Assembly: GCF_900637635.1 (NCBI RefSeq)
Contig: NZ_LR134383.1
Span: forward strand, 1,705,501-1,769,500
Direction of reading: 5' to 3'
Source: Legionella jordanis
GTDB taxonomy: Bacteria; Pseudomonadota; Gammaproteobacteria; Legionellales; Legionellaceae
Length of the DNA stretch: 64,000 nucleotides
A model generated the notes under the pieces. That model was not told the origin of the DNA. It saw nothing but the letters and a program-made list of their open reading frames with translations, and ran no database searches. A program made the position numbers and the translations under genes. The first letter of the stretch is position 1. Every line of letters begins with the position of its first letter. Shown piece after piece: positions 45,697-53,733 of this stretch.

Positions 45697-46635
45697 CTAG
45701 TGCCCTGCTTCTTTGGTACTCCTTAGACCGCGGACGGGAATATCGATATCATAGATATAGTGCTGAATGATTTGTTTAGCCTGTTCACTTGTCAAAGGTT
45801 TGGTCAGGGCACCTTCCATGAAATAATCTACGCAATCGTATTTCACGACTTCCGCTTCAAAACCGGTTAAAGCAATAATAGGCACGCGAAACCCGCTGCC
45901 CTCTTCTTTTTTTCTCATTTGTTTGGAAACGACATAACCTGATGTGCCTTCAAGGCCAATATCCATGAACACTAAATCGTATTTACCGGGTTTAAACAGT
46001 TCAATCGCTTTGTCTCCTGACTCAGCAATATCCACCTGGCAATCCAACTGCATCAGTAAGGCCTGAGCAGCTTTTTGCGCGATTGTGTTGTCTTCAACCA
46101 TCAAGATTTTAGGAATTTTGCTGTGGGTGAAAGGTAGGGGCTTTTTTTCAGCAATTTTCACCTCAGCATTATTTTTTTGTAATTGCTCCTTTACCTTGCT
46201 TAATTGCTCTTCCATTTTTTTACGTTCAGTCACATCCGTTAAAATAACCATCAAACCTTCTACTTTTTTATCTTCATTGATGAGTGGTATTCGGGTTGAT
46301 TGAAAATAAAGGATTTGATTATTCCTGGAATCAATTACAGGAGATTCCTCTTTTTGTTCAACAACTTCGCCAGAAACCAGGGAGTTAATGTCTTCATGCT
46401 TGAACTGCTGAATCCTTTCTTCAGACCATGGGAGAAGTTGGGTAATCTCCTTATATGTTTTTCCGACCAAATCTTCAGGATTTTTTAAGCCAATAAGCTC
46501 CAGAAAATTACGGTTTGCACCGATGAAAATGCAGTTTTTATCTAATATATAAAGAAGATTGGGAAGGCATGCAAGGATTTCGCTAATGTAATCAAGTACG
46601 AGATTAGAACCTTCCCTTTCTTTTGTCTGAGACAT
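45697..46635 (-). CDS. PAS domain-receiver domain protein without kinase domain
   Basis: Product of 312 residues from ATG at 46635, which has GGGAG at good distance; the frame stays open upstream. A PAS domain lies at about 15-135 (LLYILDKNCIFIGANRNFLE, TEIPL-like STRIPLINEDKKVEGLMVIL, TDVTERKKMEEQL), then a helical linker of about 35 residues, then a receiver from about 178 (KILMVEDNTIAQKAAQALLM; phospho-site in DLVFMDIG; switch LTGFEAE; K in ALTKPLT). A normal hybrid kinase would have the H-box and ATPase domain between these two; both are absent. It likely takes phosphate from another kinase. Confidence 0.8.
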   Translation of the reverse strand: MSQTKEREGSNLVLDYISEILACLPNLLYILDKNCIFIGANRNFLELIGLKNPEDLVGKTYKEITQLLPWSEERIQQFKHEDINSLVSGEVVEQKEESPVIDSRNNQILYFQSTRIPLINEDKKVEGLMVILTDVTERKKMEEQLSKVKEQLQKNNAEVKIAEKKPLPFTHSKIPKILMVEDNTIAQKAAQALLMQLDCQVDIAESGDKAIELFKPGKYDLVFMDIGLEGTSGYVVSKQMRKKEEGSGFRVPIIALTGFEAEVVKYDCVDYFMEGALTKPLTSEQAKQIIQHYIYDIDIPVRGLRSTKEAGH

Positions 46636-46781
46636 TAAATTTCTCCCATAAGATGATGATTCTGTTAAAGTATAGTACATAGATTCCTGGATCGTAGCGG
46701 ACAAGAAAACCTTTACAAACAGTCGTATCTTCTCTAAAGAATTGCGAATATAATTAGTCTTTTTGCAAAGAAGCTATACCA

Positions 46782-47774
46782 ATGATTTTTTTTAAGCCAT
46801 TAAAAAACAAGGATATTTCTATTCTCCATGCATGGTTGCAATTGGCTCATATTCGTGAATTTTGGGATGATGGACATCGCAAGTTAGGGGCCGTCAAAAA
46901 ACACTATCTGAAAGACGATGGCACCATGCGCTTTATTATTTCAATTGGTGATGAACCCATTGGTTATATTCAACAATATCCCATTGAGCGGCATCATCCT
47001 TTCTGGATTTATACCCAAAGCTTCCCCTGTGTCGGCGTGGATTTTTTTATCGGCAATTACACCTACCTGGGAAAGGGTTTGGCAGCAACCATTTTGCATG
47101 AATTTATTAAAAAATATTGTTTTATGGCTGCTGAAATTTTAGTGGATCCAGATGTAAATAATTATAAAGCTCTACACACATACAAGCGCCTGGGTTTTGA
47201 GGTGATTACGGACATATCTTCTAAGGGGAAAGCACATCAGCTACTGTCTTTGCATCAGTCCATTAACCCACCTGAGCGAATTTTAGTAGTAGGTAAGCCA
47301 GGGAGCGGGAAAGCCAGTTTTACTCAAGCACTAAAAAAGAAACTGGGTTTGCCCCTTCTGTATCTGGACCGCCTTCTTTCATCACGACTGGCCGATCAAG
47401 AAGATCGCCTTGCGCAACTCAATCCCGATATGATTCATACAGAAAATTGGATTATTGAAGAGCATTCATTTGACTCCTTACAAAGGCACTATCCCGATGC
47501 GAAACTATGCCTTTATTTAAAATTTCCTCGCTGGCACTGCTATTTAAGAATGTTAAAACATCTCTTCTCAAAATCCAGCGAAAGCAAGAGAAATTTGACG
47601 TGGCGCGAGGCGTGTAGCTGGACTTATTTAAAATACATTTGGCATTGGGATTTTTACTCTCAAATTTTACTTAGGGAATTAAGTAAGCAATATCCTGAAG
47701 TAACTGTTATGGAATTAGGCACTAAAAATGAAATAAGCAAATTTGAGAAATACCTTTTGATGGTGGATAAATAA
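46782..47774 (+). CDS. GNAT acetyltransferase fused to a P-loop nucleotide-binding domain
   Basis: Product of 330 residues. Residues 1-160 are GNAT, of the AAC(6')/AacA4-like type: LAHIREFWDDG, GDEPIGYIQQYPIE, acetyl-CoA loop YLGKGLAATILHEF, and VDPDVNNYKALHTYKRLGFE. Residues 166-330 begin with ILVVGKPGSGKASF, a P-loop resembling the adenylate-kinase-like FlaR/topology-modulation family, with the last Ser/Thr replaced by Ala178, then LPLLYLDRLL and a Trp/Leu-rich end. The first half may acetylate an amine; the second half may bind a nucleotide poorly. Fusion function unknown. Confidence 0.75.
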   Translation: MIFFKPLKNKDISILHAWLQLAHIREFWDDGHRKLGAVKKHYLKDDGTMRFIISIGDEPIGYIQQYPIERHHPFWIYTQSFPCVGVDFFIGNYTYLGKGLAATILHEFIKKYCFMAAEILVDPDVNNYKALHTYKRLGFEVITDISSKGKAHQLLSLHQSINPPERILVVGKPGSGKASFTQALKKKLGLPLLYLDRLLSSRLADQEDRLAQLNPDMIHTENWIIEEHSFDSLQRHYPDAKLCLYLKFPRWHCYLRMLKHLFSKSSESKRNLTWREACSWTYLKYIWHWDFYSQILLRELSKQYPEVTVMELGTKNEISKFEKYLLMVDK

Positions 47775-47793
47775 TGGCACCGTCAAGCAATTT

Positions 47794-48603
47794 TTAGCCA
47801 GATTGCTCGGCAATATACCACTTATGAGTTTCGGTTCTCGGTAATGCCTTTACTCCATGCCCCTCAATAAAAGCAACGATAGCCCAACGGGCGAAGGGTT
47901 TTCCGACCAGTGTGTCGTCAAGTTGAATAACATCATGCCATCCAGCCTTAAAATCTGCTGAAGGCATAAGTTGTTTGAAATTACTGGCGAGCATAAAAAT
48001 AGCTTGTCCCTCTACATGTTCGATTAACTGCAAATCATCCGGGCAACTTCCAATTCTTAATCCTGGTGAACTTTCGGCAATCGCCAAAGTAAAAGAACCT
48101 GCATCAAAATGGGGTTTGGCCAAGTACTTACCAGATTGTTGCCAATCATAGCGTAAAAATCGCAACAGAACATGAGCCGGTTCAGCCGCAAAAACTTTTT
48201 CAGTAACACCGGCAAATTGTCCATCCAAGACTTGCAATACATTAAATACAGTCTGATAAGCAAGGTCCCAAATAGGCTTTGCTTTTAACATAAAGTCCAG
48301 AACAACAGGATGCTTATCGAGAAAATTAGCGTAATTTCTTAACAACGCTGGATGAAAATGAAAAAAATCTTTTGAATCATTATAAATATGATCTGCCGCC
48401 TCCCGATGTTTAAAGCCAACATCGCCCCGTCGATGCTGAGGGGCTATCGTGAAATTGATGTGTTCTTTCACCTCTGCCGGCTCCTCTAGGAACTTAAAAA
48501 AAGCTTCCATGGCTTCCAGAAGAACGCTATGCTCAATTTCAAAAGGAACAGGAGCATAAAATTGAGTTTGAAGTTGTTTAAAAATAACATCGGATGTAAG
48601 CAT
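47794..48603 (-). CDS. 2-oxoglutarate/Fe(II)-dependent oxygenase family protein
   Basis: Product of 269 residues, isopenicillin N synthase-like. The iron ligands H165 and D167 (AKPHFDAGSFTLA) and H223 (GWHDV), and the 2-oxoglutarate-binding R239 (FARWAIVAF), follow the H-x-D...H...R pattern of the superfamily. The usual R-x-S is R-x-A here. Substrate unknown; homologues hydroxylate or desaturate small metabolites. ATG at 48603; no operon partner. Confidence 0.78.
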   Translation of the reverse strand: MLTSDVIFKQLQTQFYAPVPFEIEHSVLLEAMEAFFKFLEEPAEVKEHINFTIAPQHRRGDVGFKHREAADHIYNDSKDFFHFHPALLRNYANFLDKHPVVLDFMLKAKPIWDLAYQTVFNVLQVLDGQFAGVTEKVFAAEPAHVLLRFLRYDWQQSGKYLAKPHFDAGSFTLAIAESSPGLRIGSCPDDLQLIEHVEGQAIFMLASNFKQLMPSADFKAGWHDVIQLDDTLVGKPFARWAIVAFIEGHGVKALPRTETHKWYIAEQSG

Positions 48604-48744
48604 GCACTCTGTCCGGCAAATTTCTTGTGCTAAGCATAGCAGAAGTAAACCTTTCTTACAGGAGGCTCTTCACTTCCTCCTAGCCTTAAAGCCGATTTGT
48701 TGAAAGAGTAGGAGAATATTCTTTTTCTATTCCTAATTTCTTGC

Positions 48745-48773
48745 TTGATTTGTTTTCAGCCTTTGGTTAAGAT
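48745..48773 (+). promoter_or_regulatory. Possible sigma-70 promoter of the permease gene
   Basis: TTGATT at 48745-48750, a 17-base spacer, and TAAGAT at 48768-48773. It lies about 70 bases before the permease ATG and in an otherwise gene-free 240-base gap. Match to consensus is moderate (4 of 6 in each box). Confidence 0.4.
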
Positions 48774-48845
48774 GGTGCTATTGACCAAAAAAAGAACACT
48801 CCAACGTCAAGAAAATGATTGTAAAGTGATAAACGAGGATGTTTC

Positions 48846-50135
48846 ATGTCTTTTAATAAGGTAATGAGTTCGCCTGAAACTGAAATTCAGGCTTCTAAAT
48901 GGCAGAAGCAAGATACCGTTTGGATGCTTAGTCTTTATGGTACAGCAATTGGCGCAGGCACATTATTCTTGCCAATTAATGCTGGTCTTGCTGGCATTTG
49001 GCCTCTCATTATTATGTTAGTATTGGCCTTTCCGATGACCTATTTTTCTCATCAGGCCCTATGCCGATTCGTCCTCTCAGGCTCTTCTTCCAACTCAGAC
49101 ATTACTGAGGTTGTTGATGAGCATTTTGGCCCTCTCGCAGGAAAAATATTAACCTTTCTTTATTTTTTTGCAATCTACCCCATTTTACTGATGTACAGCG
49201 TGGCCATTACAAATACGACAGAGAATTTTATTGTTCATCAAATGGGATTAACAGCCCCTCCCAGAGCCTTACTAGCCATTCTTTTGATTTTAGTGTTGAT
49301 GGCCATTGTTCGCTTCGGCCAAGAAATCATTGTAAAATCCATGAGCGTATTGGTTTATCCGTTCGTTAGTATTTTGCTTATTCTCTCTCTGTATTTGGTT
49401 CCTCACTGGAATGATGCCATTTTTCAACACAGCGCTACGGTAAATAGCAACGGATCACATGGTTTTTTAATGACTCTCTGGCTTATTATTCCGGTCATGG
49501 TCTTCTCCTTTAACCATTCCCCTATCATTTCTTCATTTGCAGTAAGCCAAAAGAAATACTATGGGAAGGATGCCGATGAGAAAAGCTCTTGGATTTTAAA
49601 ATACAGTCACATTATGATGGTGGGTACTGTGATGTTTTTTGTATTCAGTTGCGTGCTTAGCTTATCACCCCAGGACTTGGCGCAGGCAAAACAACAAAAT
49701 ATTTCCATCCTGTCTTACCTGGCTAATCATTTTAAAACGCCAATCATGGCCTATATTGCTCCTTTGATTGCCTTTATAGCCATTTCCAAATCATTTCTCG
49801 GCCATTATTTGGGAGCAAGTGAGGGCCTGCAGGGATTAGTCAGTAAAGCGCTTGAAAGCCGAGGGAAAAATTTAAGTTCCAAAACCCTCTGCTATTTTAT
49901 TGAAGGATTCATGATAATTACTTGCTGGATTGTAGCTACTTTAAATCCCAGTATTCTGGGTATGATAGAGACTCTGGGCGGACCAGTAATTGCAGTAATC
50001 TTATTTTTAATGCCCATGTATGCCATTTTAAAAGTACCTGCCATGAAAAAATTTCAACGTCCTTTAAGTAATTTATTCATTACTTTCATTGGTTTTGTAG
50101 CTATTTCAGCTATTCTATATGGTTTAATTTCTTGA
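48846..50135 (+). CDS. Amino acid permease, HAAAP family (serine/threonine type)
   Basis: Product of 429 residues with about 11 membrane helices. The N-terminal SLYGTAIGAGTLFLPINAGL is the substrate-binding unwound helix of the hydroxy/aromatic amino acid permease family; FLGHYLGASEGLQGLV and the paired FAIYPILLMYSVAITNTTEN are in keeping with SdaC-like serine transporters. Imports amino acids with protons or sodium. Legionella lives mainly on amino acids, with serine among the preferred ones. Ends in a hairpin shared with the convergent gene. Confidence 0.85.
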   Translation: MSFNKVMSSPETEIQASKWQKQDTVWMLSLYGTAIGAGTLFLPINAGLAGIWPLIIMLVLAFPMTYFSHQALCRFVLSGSSSNSDITEVVDEHFGPLAGKILTFLYFFAIYPILLMYSVAITNTTENFIVHQMGLTAPPRALLAILLILVLMAIVRFGQEIIVKSMSVLVYPFVSILLILSLYLVPHWNDAIFQHSATVNSNGSHGFLMTLWLIIPVMVFSFNHSPIISSFAVSQKKYYGKDADEKSSWILKYSHIMMVGTVMFFVFSCVLSLSPQDLAQAKQQNISILSYLANHFKTPIMAYIAPLIAFIAISKSFLGHYLGASEGLQGLVSKALESRGKNLSSKTLCYFIEGFMIITCWIVATLNPSILGMIETLGGPVIAVILFLMPMYAILKVPAMKKFQRPLSNLFITFIGFVAISAILYGLIS

Positions 50136-50145
50136 AACTTGCTTT

Positions 50146-50172
50146 GGGAAGCAATCGCGTTTGTTGCTTCCC
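50146..50172. terminator. Hairpin between convergent genes
   Basis: Perfect nine-base-pair stem GGGAAGCAA (50146-50154) / TTGCTTCCC (50164-50172), loop of nine bases. It sits in the 45-base gap between the permease (plus) and the host-attachment-type gene (minus), so it probably serves both directions. T-runs are weak on both sides. Confidence 0.6.
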
Positions 50173-50180
50173 GCCCCATA

Positions 50181-50621
50181 TTAATTAAAAGGCTTTAAAT
50201 GATCTTTTAGATAATCTGAAAGCTCCCTTTCATTAAGATGCATCATATTTTTGTGAATATTTTTTTTAATCATATTCTTAACATTCTTGTTTAAATGTTG
50301 TTCAACCAATCCTTCGATGTCAGAGCCCATAATAAAAACAAGCCCATCGTAATCTTGATGAGTTCTGCCATGCTCTAATTCATGAGCTACCTTTCTGGCA
50401 AAATTATCAATTTGGATTTCCTCAGGATCAGTAGGCTGGCTGTACGCACCATGCCCTGGCCCCATCGTTTGATAGCGACCTTGCCTATCTGAAACAATCT
50501 CACTGGTTTTCTGTTTATTTTCAGGAGCTTTCATTTCCTTTATCAGTTTTAGCTGATGAGATTTTTGTTCGTAATTATAAATTCGACAATCATTGCTATT
50601 TGCAGTCACTATCCATTTCAT
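50181..50621 (-). CDS. Host attachment family protein (AtsE/baeRF-like)
   Basis: Product of 146 residues. The start KWIVTANSNDCRIYNYEQKS and the end KDHLKPFN, with ARKVAHELEHGRTHQDYDGL and VFIMGSDIEGLVEQHLNKNV between, match the family named for Agrobacterium AtsE, protein required for attachment to host cells. The fold is thought to be related to archaeo-eukaryotic release factor domains, so an RNA or ribosome role is as likely as adhesion. No secretion signal. Divergent from the small protein at 50744 and next to the phosphoribosyltransferase cluster. Confidence 0.75.
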   Translation of the reverse strand: MKWIVTANSNDCRIYNYEQKSHQLKLIKEMKAPENKQKTSEIVSDRQGRYQTMGPGHGAYSQPTDPEEIQIDNFARKVAHELEHGRTHQDYDGLVFIMGSDIEGLVEQHLNKNVKNMIKKNIHKNMMHLNERELSDYLKDHLKPFN

Positions 50622-50743
50622 TTCATATTTCCTTACATGAATGCCAATTTTTTTAAGTATAGTATTGCCATAATTTTTCGCGAATCGTGAAAGAAACTAT
50701 ATGCTAAAATTAAGGTATAAATACAAGCTAAGCTGTGAGTATC

Positions 50744-50944
50744 ATGAGATACAAATACACCGCAAAAGTCCATTTTGAAGATGGAAAAACAATAAAGAAA
50801 CATGGTGATAAAATCTCAAAATTGCTTGTATGGATGAAGCAGGAGGCAAAGAGGAATTACTCCGAAATAAATGGTGAGATTATTGATAATAAATTGCATC
50901 AAATTGTTAAAAATATTCACTATGATCCGCACGACAGGATTTAA
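50744..50944 (+). CDS. Small basic protein of unknown function
   Basis: About 66 residues from ATG at 50744 (GTG at 50735 would add three). Charged and mixed alpha/beta-like (RYKYTAKVHFEDGKTIKKHG, then KLLVWMKQEAKRNYSEING), ending NIHYDPHDRI. No family recognised. It lies 15 bases before the phosphoribosyltransferase gene on the same strand and is probably the first gene of that operon. Confidence 0.55.
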   Translation: MRYKYTAKVHFEDGKTIKKHGDKISKLLVWMKQEAKRNYSEINGEIIDNKLHQIVKNIHYDPHDRI

Positions 50945-50959
50945 TATGGAGAGAGGGTT

Positions 50960-51631
50960 ATGGAAAAATTTATTAATCGACATGAAGCAGGACGGATTCT
51001 TGCCGATCAATTAAAATCATTCATCAATAACCCCAACGTTCTTGTTTTAGCCTTACCAAGAGGTGGTGTACCAGTGGCTTATGAGATTGCTGCTGCGCTT
51101 TCTGCTCCTCTTGATGTTTTTATTGTTCGTAAACTCGGTGTTCCCGGCCATGAAGAATTAGCTATGGGTGCCATTGCTTCAGGCGATACCATTATTTTTA
51201 ATCAAGAAATTATTGATGCATTACACATTCCAAAAAAAGACATTGAAGAAACCATCAGTATAGAAAAAAAGGAACTCTCTCGTCGTGAATCCATATATCG
51301 AAACAATTCACCTTATCCTTCTCTTAGAAACAAGATCATTATTTTAGTGGATGATGGTATTGCCACCGGAGCGACCATGCGAGCAGCCATTAAGGCTTTA
51401 AGAAAACAACAACCGAGCCGATTGATTATGGCAGTTCCTGTGGCTGCATTTTCAACTTACAAAGAAATGTCAGGACTGGTGGACGAAATCATATGCCCTC
51501 TTCAGCCTTTACATTTCTACGCGGTAGGTTTGTGGTACGAAGATTTTTCTCAAACGACAGATACTGAGGTTTCTGAATTACTGGAAAAAAGAAAAACTAA
51601 TTACATGAAAGAGATGTCTACAGCTGTCTAA
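50960..51631 (+). CDS. Phosphoribosyltransferase family protein
   Basis: Product of 223 residues, type I PRTase fold. PRPP loop VDDGIATGATMRAAIKAL (about 130-147), basic LPRGGVPVAYEIAAALSAPL and RKLGVPGHEELAMGAIASGD, long linker with KKDIEETISIEKKELSRRES, and a C-terminal VGLWYEDFSQTTD. This subfamily is commonly found fused or adjacent to a dienelactone hydrolase-like protein and to erythromycin esterase-like proteins (for example in Mycobacterium tuberculosis), as here. Substrate unknown. GAGAGGG precedes the ATG. Confidence 0.85.
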   Translation: MEKFINRHEAGRILADQLKSFINNPNVLVLALPRGGVPVAYEIAAALSAPLDVFIVRKLGVPGHEELAMGAIASGDTIIFNQEIIDALHIPKKDIEETISIEKKELSRRESIYRNNSPYPSLRNKIIILVDDGIATGATMRAAIKALRKQQPSRLIMAVPVAAFSTYKEMSGLVDEIICPLQPLHFYAVGLWYEDFSQTTDTEVSELLEKRKTNYMKEMSTAV

Positions 51632-51647
51632 TTTCTAGGAGCTATAT

Positions 51648-52370
51648 ATGACGCATTATTCCTTAAACATGGAGCATGCTGTAAACATCAATGGTAAAAA
51701 TACAGTACTTCATGGATTTCTGTATATTCCTAAAAAGGCTGTGGGTCTTGTTTTATTTGCTCATGGTAGCGGCAGTAGCCGATTCAGCACCCGCAATCAA
51801 TTCGTGGCTAAGATACTGAATAAATCGGGAATTGCTTCCCTCTTGTTTGATTTGCTGACTCCTGAAGAAGAGATTATAGATTTAGAAACTCGTGAATTTC
51901 GTTTTAACGTGAATCTGCTGTCTTTAAGGTTGCTGCAAGCGGCGGATTGGTGCTTGAAAGAAGAGCTAAATTTACCAATGGCTTATTTTGGCGCCAGCAC
52001 AGGAGCTGCAGCAGCATTGATAGCTGAAACAAAACAAAATCATTTAATACAAGCGGTGGTTTCTCGTGGAGGCCGGCCGGATTTAGCCGGAAATTGCTTA
52101 CACTTGGTTAAAGCCCCCACTTTATTGATTGTTGGAGCCAATGATGAAATTGTGATTAATCTAAATAAGAAGGCACTTGCACAGATGTCTTGCATCAAAA
52201 AATTGGAAATTGTCCCGGGTGCCAGCCATTTGTTTGAGGAACCTGGAACTTTAAGTGAAGTTGCAAGACTCACAAGGGACTGGTTTTTAGATTATCTGAA
52301 ACCCAATGGCGGTAAAAGGAAATTAGATGATAGAGCAAGCCGAACAAAAATTGATAAATTTATTAAATGA
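51648..52370 (+). CDS. Dienelactone hydrolase-like alpha/beta hydrolase
   Basis: Product of 240 residues. Oxyanion region FAHGSGSSRFSTRNQFVAKI, nucleophile elbow YFGASTGAAAALIA with Ser117, acid in LLIVGANDEIV, and His in PGASHLFEEPG. The R-x-S-x-R-N segment after the first loop is typical of the subfamily that accompanies phosphoribosyltransferases. Starts 16 bases after the PRTase stop with AGGAG upstream, and overlaps the next gene by 44 bases. Confidence 0.85.
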   Translation: MTHYSLNMEHAVNINGKNTVLHGFLYIPKKAVGLVLFAHGSGSSRFSTRNQFVAKILNKSGIASLLFDLLTPEEEIIDLETREFRFNVNLLSLRLLQAADWCLKEELNLPMAYFGASTGAAAALIAETKQNHLIQAVVSRGGRPDLAGNCLHLVKAPTLLIVGANDEIVINLNKKALAQMSCIKKLEIVPGASHLFEEPGTLSEVARLTRDWFLDYLKPNGGKRKLDDRASRTKIDKFIK

Positions 52371-53631
52371 ATACATTGAACCTTTGGAACTTGAAGAACA
52401 GACCCTCTCCAATTTACTAAAAAAAATTGGTAATGCTCGTTTTGTTTTGCTTGGTGAAGCCACCCACGGCAGCTATGAGTTTTATCAAGCAAGAATTGAA
52501 ATTAGCCGTCAGCTTATTGAAAAGAAAGGTTTCATGGCTATTGCTATTGAGGGAGACTGGCCAGACGCCTATAGCGTCCATCGCTATATTCAGGGTCAGA
52601 GCTCACAAAACAATGCATTAGACGCTTTAGAGGATTTTAAGCGTTTCCCAATGTGGATGTGGAGAAATGCCACCATACCTCCTTTTTTAGAATGGCTTCG
52701 CCAATATAATGACTCGCTCTCCCCTGCACGCAAAATCGGATTTTATGGACTTGACTTATATAGTCTAAATTCATCCATGCAAGCAGTGACAAGCTATCTA
52801 ATGAGCGTTGATCCTGCTGCCGCTCAACGTGCCCGAACCCGTTATTCCTGTTTTGATCACAGCAGTACTGATCCACAGACTTATGGGTATTTAACCAATA
52901 TCGGAGTTAAAAAATCTTGCATTAAGGAAGCAGTGTCCGTACTTTTAGAATTGCAGCATAATGCATTTGCATACATTCGCAACGATGGCCTTGCTACAGA
53001 AGACGAATATTTTTTTGCTACGCAAAATGCTCGTGTAGTAAAGGACGCTGAAACCTACTATCGGTCCATGTTTGAAGGACGGGCTTCTTCATGGAACATT
53101 CGCGACAGACACATGGCAGAAACACTGAATGTACTCGCTGATCATTTAGAAAATCGCTTCGCCACACCAGCTAAAATCATCATTTGGGCTCACAATTCAC
53201 ACGTGGGTGATGCGCGCGCCACTGAAATGGCCGATCAAGGAGAAATAAATATTGGACAGCTGGTTCGAGAGCAGCATAATCACCATGCCTATGCCATAGG
53301 TTTTTCAACCTATTCAGGAACGGTTACGGCTGCATCCGAATGGGGTGCTGCCGCTGAATGTAAAACGATTAATCCTGGACTTGAAGGCAGTTATGAAGAA
53401 TTATTCCATGAATTACAATACAAAAATTTTTTCCTGAATTTAATCAATAATCCCAAGTTAGAGCACTTTTTAAAAATTCCCCGTCTGCAAAGAGCAATTG
53501 GGGTGATTTATAGACCAGACGCAGAACGTCATAGCCATTATTTTTTCACTCATTTATCCTATCAATTCGACTCAATTATCCATTTTGATAAAACCACAGC
53601 TTTAGAGCCACTGGATGCCGCAAAAACCTAG
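52327..53631 (+). CDS. Erythromycin esterase-like protein
   Basis: Product of 434 residues. Catalytic-site residues of the EreA/EreB-like family are visible: GEATHGS (E44, H47), AIEGDWPDAYSVHRYI (E75), RDRHMAETL, and WAHNSHVGDARATEM with H289. Real macrolide esterases are few; most members, especially those linked to PRTase and hydrolase genes, have unknown substrates. The start inside the hydrolase gene (44-base overlap) shows tight coupling, though the ribosome site is weak. Confidence 0.85.
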   Translation: MIEQAEQKLINLLNEYIEPLELEEQTLSNLLKKIGNARFVLLGEATHGSYEFYQARIEISRQLIEKKGFMAIAIEGDWPDAYSVHRYIQGQSSQNNALDALEDFKRFPMWMWRNATIPPFLEWLRQYNDSLSPARKIGFYGLDLYSLNSSMQAVTSYLMSVDPAAAQRARTRYSCFDHSSTDPQTYGYLTNIGVKKSCIKEAVSVLLELQHNAFAYIRNDGLATEDEYFFATQNARVVKDAETYYRSMFEGRASSWNIRDRHMAETLNVLADHLENRFATPAKIIIWAHNSHVGDARATEMADQGEINIGQLVREQHNHHAYAIGFSTYSGTVTAASEWGAAAECKTINPGLEGSYEELFHELQYKNFFLNLINNPKLEHFLKIPRLQRAIGVIYRPDAERHSHYFFTHLSYQFDSIIHFDKTTALEPLDAAKT

Positions 53632-53674
53632 TACACAGCGTTTTGCTTATAGAAGAAGAAAGTCGCGCACTCTA

Positions 53675-53704
53675 TTGACCTTTTCTATTTTTGAAATTTA
53701 TAGT
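53675..53704 (+). promoter_or_regulatory. Probable sigma-70 promoter of the outer membrane protein gene
   Basis: TTGACC at 53675-53680, an 18-base spacer, TATAGT at 53699-53704. Five of six -35 bases and about four or five -10 bases agree with consensus. It lies 30 bases before the ATG at 53734. Confidence 0.55.
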
Positions 53705-53733
53705 AGTTCTTTCTAACTCGGCTAGGGAAAGTT

